Below, in pieces: positions 1 to 5,290 of a DNA stretch of 7,465 nt. The first letter of the stretch is position 1, and each line of letters starts with the position of its first letter. The notes under the pieces were generated by a model. That model ran no database searches. It was not told where the DNA came from and worked only from the letters and a program-made list of their open reading frames with translations. Both the position numbers and the translations under genes were made by a program. The DNA is from Flavobacteriales bacterium CG18_big_fil_WC_8_21_14_2_50_32_9 (lineage in GTDB: Bacteria > Bacteroidota > Bacteroidia > Flavobacteriales_E > Vicingaceae): NCBI GenBank assembly GCA_002770955.1, contig PCUH01000170.1:4059-11523 (forward strand). The letters are read 5' to 3'.

Positions 1-1
1 A

Positions 2-223
2 GCTTGCAATAAAACTATTGAAAATACACCTAAAGAGAAAGTTTCTACAGATAATACTACTGAAACAACAAAGGTTTTCATTGAAAATGAAGAAGGAATT
101 CTTGAAGAAGAAGAAGTTCCTGTTTCAGAAGATGATTCCGTTCAGGTGCAAGACCCAAAAACAGGTGAGTGGGTTAAAATGACAATGAAAGAGGCACAAG
201 CTTTAGTAGAAAATAAAAAATAA
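2..223 (+). CDS. Acidic putative lipoprotein, C-terminal part (5' end outside window)
   Basis: An open frame enters from the left edge and ends at TAA 221-223, giving 73 residues. It begins Ala-Cys-Asn-Lys, which resembles the end of a Bacteroidota lipobox (xxAC or xSCNK). The Cys at codon 5-7 could therefore be the lipidated residue, with only the signal peptide lost off the edge; this is inference because the hydrophobic stretch is not visible. The rest is low-complexity and strongly acidic (a run of four Glu, then EDD), followed by a more ordered-looking tail containing DPKTGEWVKMT and ending VENKK. I do not recognise a family and assign no function. It runs in the same direction as ricT but is separated from it by 120 bp that contain a promoter-like box, so it is probably a separate transcription unit. 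Confidence 0.6.
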   Translation, partial: ACNKTIENTPKEKVSTDNTTETTKVFIENEEGILEEEEVPVSEDDSVQVQDPKTGEWVKMTMKEAQALVENKK

Positions 224-295
224 ATTATTCTTAGGTATTCCATTTTTTTTCAATATATTTTAATTTTCGTTCACTATTTTTATGATTAAGAATTG

Positions 296-303
296 TATCT
301 TTG
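296..303 (+). promoter_or_regulatory. Candidate Bacteroidota -7 promoter box for ricT
   Basis: TATCTTTG matches the Bacteroidota primary-sigma -7 consensus TAnnTTTG exactly and lies 40 bp before the ricT ATG, which would leave a leader of roughly 35 nt. The -33 element (TTG/TTTG) is weak: only T-rich sequence with TTCG around 266-269 is present at a suitable distance. The surrounding 224-343 spacer is otherwise very AT-rich, with a T-run at 243-250 but no convincing G+C-rich hairpin before it. Confidence 0.5.
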
Positions 304-343
304 TTCATTAAAAATTTAGACTCAACAAAATTGATATATAATT

Positions 344-1519
344 ATGGGATGTAGTGGATGTAGTACAGGAAGAGGATGTTCATCAGGTGGATGTGGCTCT
401 TCAAGTGGAGGTGGTTGTAGTAATAGTGGTTCATGCAGCAACTATAAATTAGCCGTAACCGATTGGTTAAAAGACATTGCATTACCTACAGGACAAGAAG
501 AATTTGATTGCCTCGAAATACGTTTTAAAAACAACAGAAAAGAATTTTATAGGAACACAGGTAAATTAAGTCTGAACATGGGTGATATTGTAGTTGTTGA
601 AGCAGCTCCTGGTTTTGATGTTGGAACAGTATCACTTGCAGGAGAATTGGTAAAAAAACAAATGCGAAAACATAAAGTAGCTTTTGATTCAGAAGAAATC
701 CTTAAAATTATTCGTTTAGCCACTAAATCAGATGTTGAAAAATGGTTAGTAGCTCAAGAACGAGAAGTGGATACCATGTATAAAGCAAGAACTATTGCTA
801 TTGCACTTGGATTACAGATGAAAATAAGCGATGTAGAATATCAAGGTGACAATACCAAAGCAATTTTTTACTATACAGCCGAAACAAGAGTAGATTTCAG
901 AGAATTAATAAAACGCTTAGCCGAAGAATTTAAGGTGAGGATTGAAATGAAGCAAATTGGCGTGCGTCAAGAAGCTAGTAAATTGGGAGGAATTGGCTCT
1001 TGTGGTCGAGAATTGTGTTGTTCTACTTGGCTTACCGATTTTCGTTCTGTTTCAACTTCGGCAGCTCGTTACCAACAACTTTCATTAAATCCAGAAAAAT
1101 TAGCAGGACAATGTGGTAAATTGAAATGTTGTTTAAATTATGAATTAGACAGCTATACCGATGCGTTGAAAGATTTTCCAGATACAAGTATCAATTTAAA
1201 AACTAAAGCTGGAGAAGCCTTTTTTAGAAAAATGGATATTTTTAGCAAAACACTATGGTATTCATATAAGAGCGATACTGTTCGTTTTATAGAACTTAAA
1301 TTAGAACGAGTAAACGAAATTATTGCCCTCAATAAAAAAGATGAAAAACCAGATGATTTAGTTGCTTTTGTTGAAGAGAAAATTGTTGTTAAACAACCTA
1401 ATTATGAAAATGTAGTTGGGCAAGATAGCCTCACACGTTTTGATAAACAAAAAGGAAATAACAACAACAGAAATAAAAGAAAGAAAAAACGAAAAAACTT
1501 TCCGCCAAAAACGAATTAA
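344..1519 (+). CDS. ricT: RicT/YaaT-family PSP1-domain iron-sulfur protein with Cys-rich N-terminus
   Basis: This 391-residue protein belongs to the PSP1/RicT (YaaT) family. In Bacillus, RicT joins RicA and RicF in a [4Fe-4S]-bearing complex that affects RNase Y-dependent RNA processing and phosphorelay signalling; the role in Bacteroidota is not established. The core shows two family-typical motifs: GSCGRELCCSTW (C220, C225, C226) and GQCGKLKCCLNYE (C257, C262, C263). Upstream of them is the PSP1 region with an MGDIVVVE-type segment near residues 80-87 and a YKARTIA stretch near 146-152. Residues 1-33 form an unusual Gly/Ser extension with six cysteines (3, 6, 12, 17, 25, 31). The C-terminus is a basic, Asn/Lys/Arg-rich tail (about 370-391), possibly RNA-binding or disordered. 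The ATG at 344 is chosen because the Cys-rich leader begins right there and a TAnnTTTG box precedes it. The family and fold call is firm; the physiological role is inferred. Confidence 0.9.
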   Translation: MGCSGCSTGRGCSSGGCGSSSGGGCSNSGSCSNYKLAVTDWLKDIALPTGQEEFDCLEIRFKNNRKEFYRNTGKLSLNMGDIVVVEAAPGFDVGTVSLAGELVKKQMRKHKVAFDSEEILKIIRLATKSDVEKWLVAQEREVDTMYKARTIAIALGLQMKISDVEYQGDNTKAIFYYTAETRVDFRELIKRLAEEFKVRIEMKQIGVRQEASKLGGIGSCGRELCCSTWLTDFRSVSTSAARYQQLSLNPEKLAGQCGKLKCCLNYELDSYTDALKDFPDTSINLKTKAGEAFFRKMDIFSKTLWYSYKSDTVRFIELKLERVNEIIALNKKDEKPDDLVAFVEEKIVVKQPNYENVVGQDSLTRFDKQKGNNNNRNKRKKKRKNFPPKTN

Positions 1520-1544
1520 TGTAGGAATAAAGAGTTAGTATGTA

Positions 1545-1602
1545 TTGTCAGTTCGAGTAGGTAATATGGAGCGATAGCGGAATATTGCCGTATCGAGAAC
1601 AA
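1545..1602. repeat. Imperfect palindromic intergenic repeat (hairpin-forming)
   Basis: The element begins TTGTCAGTTCGAG and ends TATCGAGAACAA, so its outer arms are inverted copies (TTGT/ACAA, GTTC/GAAC). A stronger inner stem pairs GGTAATAT (1559-1566) with ATATTGCC (1582-1589), one G-U pair included, around a loop containing GCGATAGC, which can itself fold. It lies in the 135 bp between ricT and gldH with no coding potential. The GTTCGAG...CGAGAAC ends resemble dispersed palindromes I associate with Bacteroidota spacers, but multicopy status cannot be judged from one window. No T-run follows, so an intrinsic terminator is unlikely. Confidence 0.6.
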
Positions 1603-1654
1603 ATTTGAAATAGGTACTTTTAACTATTAACCTTCTACATAAAAATTGATAAAA

Positions 1655-2119
1655 ATGACCAAGTTAATAGCATCATTATTTATAGTTGCAGTTCTACTTT
1701 CATGCAACTCAAATGTTGTGTATGATGAATATATTAACATAGAAAAAGAAAACTGGAAAAAAGAAAATATTGCTACGTTTGAATTTGATGCTGTAGATAC
1801 ACTTACAGCCCATAATTTTTATATTAATGTTAGAAATAAAGGAGAATATCCATACAATAACTTGTATTTGTTTGTAACCATTAATGGTCCAGAAGGTAAT
1901 TTTTCAAGAGATACTGTAAATTGTATTTTGGCTGATGATAGAGGAAAGTGGAAAGGAAAAGGTTGGGGAGATTTGTGGGATTATCAACAACCCTATTTAG
2001 GAAATGTGAAATTTGCAAAAAAAGGAAAATATATTGTTTCCTATGAGCAAGCAATGCGTGTAGAAGATGGATTAAAAGGCATTTCTGACATTGGATTAAA
2101 AATTGTGAAGGTAAAGTAA
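1655..2119 (+). CDS. gldH: Gliding motility lipoprotein GldH
   Basis: GldH is a cell-envelope lipoprotein required in Flavobacterium johnsoniae for gliding and chitin use; it belongs to the Gld set tied to the gliding machinery and type IX secretion. This 154-residue protein has the expected family length of about 160. It has a short lipoprotein signal with lipobox LLSC (C17), then VYDEY shortly after the lipidated Cys. Family-typical conserved patches follow: FYINVRNKGEYPYNNLYLFV, DRGKWKGKGWGDLW, and a C-terminal YEQAMRVEDGLKGISDIGLKI. No acidic surface-export signal follows the Cys, so it probably stays on the periplasmic side (inference). I prefer ATG 1655 over the in-frame TTG at 1646: it lies in an A-rich context (aaaaATGACC) much like that of the next gene (taaaATGACC), and the signal peptide then starts MTK. 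Placement after a ricT-like gene matches my memory of Bacteroidota synteny. Confidence 0.93.
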   Translation: MTKLIASLFIVAVLLSCNSNVVYDEYINIEKENWKKENIATFEFDAVDTLTAHNFYINVRNKGEYPYNNLYLFVTINGPEGNFSRDTVNCILADDRGKWKGKGWGDLWDYQQPYLGNVKFAKKGKYIVSYEQAMRVEDGLKGISDIGLKIVKVK

Positions 2120-2124
2120 GGAGT

Positions 2125-2166
2125 TAGTAATTAGGTGCTAGTAATTAGTAATTAGTAGTTAGATTT
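2125..2166. repeat. Degenerate heptamer tandem array (consensus TAGTAAT)
   Basis: Six consecutive 7-bp units lie just after the gldH stop: TAGTAAT, TAGGTGC, TAGTAAT, TAGTAAT, TAGTAGT and TAGATTT. Three units are identical, one differs at a single base, and the other two keep only TAG plus scattered matches. The preceding GAGTTAGTA (2121-2129) also occurs once downstream of ricT (1532-1540). The array has no reading-frame significance and no spacer structure, so it is not a CRISPR. Confidence 0.7.
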
Positions 2167-2203
2167 AAGATAAGAAAAGACTCTACAAGAAAAAATTAAT
2201 AAA

Positions 2204-2238
2204 CTCTGTGATCCTTGTGTCTCTGTGGCAGAAAAAAA
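2204..2238. repeat. CTCTGTG-type intergenic repeat followed by A-run
   Basis: Three near-copies of a short motif follow at 8-9 bp spacing: CTCTGTG (2204-2210), CCTTGTG (2213-2219) and CTCTGTG (2221-2227). GGCAG and a run of seven A residues come next. The composition (GTG/CTC-rich) stands out from the AT-rich surroundings. It resembles a dispersed CTCTGTG...GTGG-plus-A-run element that I recall from intergenic regions of several bacteria, but copy number cannot be tested here. It sits 26 bp before the start of the transglycosylase-like gene, so it would lie in that gene's leader if transcribed. Confidence 0.5.
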
Positions 2239-2263
2239 TAAGAAATAGTGAATAATTTATAAA

Positions 2264-3721
2264 ATGACCAAACAAGCAATATTTTCCTTTTCTATTTCAC
2301 TCTTTTTTTTCATTTCTTTAAATGCTCAACAAAAAACAAAAGAAAGTATTTACAAAACAGAATATGAGGATGTAACAAGAAATTCTTATAACAAAATACT
2401 AATAAATTTATCTAAAGAACAACCACCAAAACACATTAACTACAAAGGAATTCCGATAACCACCAATGATTCAACTTTTAAATTTAATGGAAAACAGATA
2501 GATGAAAGTTTTCCAACACAATTTGCTGAAAATCATTATTTACCTTACTATTTCTCTACCAAATCGTATAAACTTCCAACTGCTTTTAGCTTGTTGAAAT
2601 ATTACCAATCGATTATAGATTCTAATTTAGCTTATAATGAGTTACCTCAAGAATTAAGCCTTATTCCTTTAGTTTGTTCTGCATTTAACCCCTTTTCGAC
2701 CAATGGAATAGGAGGGGAAGGTTTTTGGCATTTATATTATCCACAAGCAATTAAATATGGATTAAGGGTTGATGAAAACATAGACGAACGTAAAGATTTT
2801 AAAAAATCTACTCAAGCAGCAATTCGTTATTTAAAAGATTTACACGAATTATTTAATGATTGGGAACTGACACTGGCAGCTTATTCAAGTGGTGTTGTTA
2901 ATGTGAAAAAAGCATTACTAAGAACCAAAGAAAATAATTACAAAACAATTTACTCACGACTTCCAACTCAAACAAATGACTTTGTTAATGCTTATGTTGC
3001 TATGTTATATCTGTCTTATTATGATGACTTTGAAGCGGTGCAACTAAATCCTATTTTTGATGCAGATACTATTTTTGTAACTAAAAAATTAGAATTAAAA
3101 GCGGTGGAAGATGTGTTAAAAGCAGATATAGAAACCATTCTCTTTTTAAATCCCCAACTTATTCAAAAAACAATTCCAAAAAATACTATTGTAAAATTTA
3201 CAACAAAACTTAAAACACAATTTTTAGCACAAAAAGACAGTATCTATTTTTACCAAGATTCCATACTTAATCAACCAAAACCTAAAGAAAAAATTGATAC
3301 AATACCAGCAATTGAGGAAGGAGAGTTTATTGTTTATAATATAAAATCAGGTGATGTGTTAGGGCTAATTGCTGAAAAACACAACGTAACCGTAACCCAG
3401 TTACAAAGTTGGAATAACTTATCTGGAACTCGAATAGATATTGGTCAGCAATTGAAAATATATGGAACCGAATTTAAACAAGAAGCAGCACCAGAGCCTA
3501 TTGCAGAAAAAGATAGTTTACCAAAACAAACAACACCTTCACAAACAGAAACAAGACCATCAACATCTTCTTATTCTGAAATTTATATAGTTAAATCGGG
3601 AGACAATTTATGGATAATTGCTAAGAAATTTTCAGGAATTTCGGCTGAAGACATTATGAAATTTAATAATATTGATGCAAACTTAAAAATAGGACAAGAA
3701 TTAAAAATACCGAACAAATAA
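2264..3721 (+). CDS. Exported MltD-like lytic transglycosylase homologue with LysM domains, probable pseudoenzyme
   Basis: The 485-residue protein begins with a signal peptide (MTKQ, a Phe/Ile/Leu-rich core, then LNAQQ; cleavage near residue 21-22), so it acts in the periplasm or outer envelope. Residues about 118-215 align with the MltD-type SLT domain (family 1E-like): NELPQELSLIPLV, FNPFS, YGLRVDENIDERKD, STQAAIRYLKDLHELFNDWELTLAAY. In active enzymes the block after LPLV is E-S, with Glu as the acid catalyst; here it is C138-S (TGT at 2675-2677). The GLWQF block reads GFWHL, and AYNAG reads AYSSG (206-210). So the fold is present but the active-site residues are lost. About 270-315 is a degenerate LysM-like segment (ILFLNPQL). 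LysM 1 is about 357-401 (IKSGDVLGLIAEKHNVTV) and LysM 2 is 441-485 (VKSGDNLWIIAKKFSG), with a Pro/Thr/Ser linker between. Likely role: peptidoglycan-binding scaffold. The next gene begins at or just after its stop codon. Confidence 0.88.
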   Translation: MTKQAIFSFSISLFFFISLNAQQKTKESIYKTEYEDVTRNSYNKILINLSKEQPPKHINYKGIPITTNDSTFKFNGKQIDESFPTQFAENHYLPYYFSTKSYKLPTAFSLLKYYQSIIDSNLAYNELPQELSLIPLVCSAFNPFSTNGIGGEGFWHLYYPQAIKYGLRVDENIDERKDFKKSTQAAIRYLKDLHELFNDWELTLAAYSSGVVNVKKALLRTKENNYKTIYSRLPTQTNDFVNAYVAMLYLSYYDDFEAVQLNPIFDADTIFVTKKLELKAVEDVLKADIETILFLNPQLIQKTIPKNTIVKFTTKLKTQFLAQKDSIYFYQDSILNQPKPKEKIDTIPAIEEGEFIVYNIKSGDVLGLIAEKHNVTVTQLQSWNNLSGTRIDIGQQLKIYGTEFKQEAAPEPIAEKDSLPKQTTPSQTETRPSTSSYSEIYIVKSGDNLWIIAKKFSGISAEDIMKFNNIDANLKIGQELKIPNK

Positions 3722-3765
3722 CATCTATAGAAAAAAAAGTTTCGCCAAAAACCACACTATTTTTT

Positions 3766-5199
3766 TTGCTAGCAACCATGATATTGTTGCTAGTTGTTAT
3801 GTTTTTATTTCCTGAAAAAGGCATACAAATGGGTAGTTATAAATTGCAATTTCCAACTCCAGCTGAGTTTTTTGGAACAGCAAATGAGAATGATAGTATA
3901 GAAAATTTAGAAAAAGACCTTGCCAATATTTTTGATTCCACAGAAATAGCACAATTAAGTGTTATAGATTCTGCCTTAATAAAACATCGATTAGATTCCT
4001 TGCATAACTTTCGTAAAAACTTTCAAGTTTCTGATAAATCAAAGCCAGCCTTACATCGTTTTTTTGATGCAATAGACAATGCTACAAAAAAGAAAGTTCG
4101 CATTATGCACTATGGCGACTCTCAAATTGAAGTTGATAGAATCACTTCTTATGTTAGAAATGAGTTTCAAAAAAAGTTTGGAGGAAACGGTGCTGGTTTA
4201 TTTCCTGTGGTTGATATTGCTCCAAAAATGAGCGTAAATATTGCCTATTCAGAAAATTGGAAACGCTACCCTGGTTTCGGGCTAAAAGATTCAACCGTTA
4301 AACACAATAAATATGGTCCTTTAATTAGTATGAGTAGGTTTTCCCCAATACCAAACACTACTATTTTTACTGAAGACAGCACAAATTATGAAGCCTGGAT
4401 TACCATAAACAAACCCAAAGGGTCTTATTCTCAAACAAAGAGTTACTCAATGTTAAGGATTTTGTTAAGTAATGCACTAGTTCCTGTATCCTATAAAATT
4501 TTTACAGATAATGTTATAGCTAAAGAAGGAATAATTCCACCTAATTCGCCATTTATTGAATTAAAAACAACTTTCGATAAAACACCTGAAGAAATTAAAA
4601 TTACCTTTAGTGGAAAAGATAGTCCCGATGTTTATGGCATTTCTATAGAAGGAAAAACTGGTATTGTTATGGACAACATTCCACTCAGAGGCTCATCGGG
4701 TACTGTGTTTAGTAAATTAGATAAAACATTAATGGCAAATGCTTATGCCAATCTTTCGCCCGATTTAATTATTTTGCAATTTGGAGGAAATGTAATGCCT
4801 TATATCAAATCGGAAAAAGAATGTTTGGATTATGGAAATTGGTTTAAATCTCAAATTTATTTTTTAAAGAAACTAAACCCAAAAACTGCATTTATAGTTA
4901 TTGGACCAAGTGATATGTCTATCAAAGAAAAAACAGATTATATTACTTATCCATTTTTAGAAAATGTGAGAGACGCACTCAAAGAAGCAGCACTTAGTAC
5001 CGATTGTGTGTTTTGGGATATGTATGAAGTAATGGGAGGAAAAAATTCGATGCCTAAATGGGTAAATGCTGAGCCAGCTTTGGCAGCATCCGATTACACT
5101 CATTTTACGCCCGAAGGAGCCAAAAAAGTAGCTGAAGAATTTTATAAAAAAATAGTAGAAATGTATGTGGAATATAAATTGGGAGATGTGAAAATGTAA
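3766..5199 (+). CDS. Membrane-anchored SGNH/GDSL-family hydrolase
   Basis: SGNH hydrolases are serine esterases or acyl-transfer enzymes; in envelopes they often act on O-acetylated glycans. Counting from TTG 3766 (477 residues), an N-terminal hydrophobic segment (ATMILLLVVMFLF) is an uncleaved anchor or signal, followed by an acidic linker. Block I is MHYGDSQIEVD (catalytic Ser119). Block III is LQFGGNVMP (Asn342; the usual following Asp is Val). The last block is SDYTHFTPEGAKK (Asp443, His446). WDMYEVMGG near 415-425 is shared with the downstream paralogue. The start is uncertain: no ATG or GTG lies upstream of 3766 in frame, yet the frame is open back to a TGA at 3673 and reads EKKVSPKTTLFFLL directly before TTG. 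That looks like a positively charged cytoplasmic end completing the membrane helix, so a non-ATG start near 3718 overlapping the previous stop is plausible. ATG 3778 would cut into the hydrophobic segment. The substrate is unknown. Confidence 0.82.
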   Translation: MLATMILLLVVMFLFPEKGIQMGSYKLQFPTPAEFFGTANENDSIENLEKDLANIFDSTEIAQLSVIDSALIKHRLDSLHNFRKNFQVSDKSKPALHRFFDAIDNATKKKVRIMHYGDSQIEVDRITSYVRNEFQKKFGGNGAGLFPVVDIAPKMSVNIAYSENWKRYPGFGLKDSTVKHNKYGPLISMSRFSPIPNTTIFTEDSTNYEAWITINKPKGSYSQTKSYSMLRILLSNALVPVSYKIFTDNVIAKEGIIPPNSPFIELKTTFDKTPEEIKITFSGKDSPDVYGISIEGKTGIVMDNIPLRGSSGTVFSKLDKTLMANAYANLSPDLIILQFGGNVMPYIKSEKECLDYGNWFKSQIYFLKKLNPKTAFIVIGPSDMSIKEKTDYITYPFLENVRDALKEAALSTDCVFWDMYEVMGGKNSMPKWVNAEPALAASDYTHFTPEGAKKVAEEFYKKIVEMYVEYKLGDVKM

Positions 5200-5243
5200 C
5201 AATGAATCAATATGAAATGTAACAATGCCTAAATGTGAGAATG
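5192..5243. repeat. Direct repeats AAATGTAACAATG overlapping a stop codon
   Basis: The 13-mer AAATGTAACAATG occurs exactly at 5192-5204 and 5215-5227. A third copy, AAATGTGAGAATG, with two changes, is at 5231-5243. Copy spacing is 23 and then 16 bp. The first copy contains the TAA (5197-5199) that ends the upstream SGNH gene, so the repeat extends into coding sequence. The unit is ATG-rich but no sustained frame follows. It is unlike the repeats in the two spacers upstream. Confidence 0.6.
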
Positions 5244-5290
5244 TGGAGATTACTCCTAGCTTTATGAACTTTACAAAATAAAATAACCCA

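Noticed and set aside
224..260. Intrinsic terminator after the first lipoprotein fragment
   Set aside because: A T-run at 243-250 is present, but only weak A/T pairing precedes it and there is no stable G+C stem.
1604..1640. Promoter for gldH in the spacer after the palindrome
   Set aside because: A TTTG at 1604-1607 could be a -33 element, but no TAnnTTTG-like box follows at a fitting distance.
1646..1654. TTG start giving a three-residue longer GldH
   Set aside because: ATG at 1655 sits in an A-rich context like that of the next gene and gives a normal lipoprotein signal peptide; the TTG adds nothing conserved.
2125..2238. CRISPR-like array after gldH
   Set aside because: Repeat units are 7-9 bp, contiguous or nearly so, with no unique spacers of CRISPR length.
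3673..3765. Frameshift joining the LysM protein to the SGNH protein
   Set aside because: The LysM2 domain is complete and ends at a typical position (IGQELKIPNK-stop), and the SGNH protein has its own membrane segment; two separate genes fit better.
4957..5202. 81-codon open frame on the minus strand
   Set aside because: It lies wholly within the strongly supported SGNH gene, is rich in Phe/His/Ser as expected from antisense of AT-rich coding DNA, and shows no domain.
5257..5264. TAGCTTTA as a -7 promoter box for the second SGNH gene
   Set aside because: It lacks the final G of TAnnTTTG and has no clear -33 TTTG upstream; the gene may be expressed from upstream.
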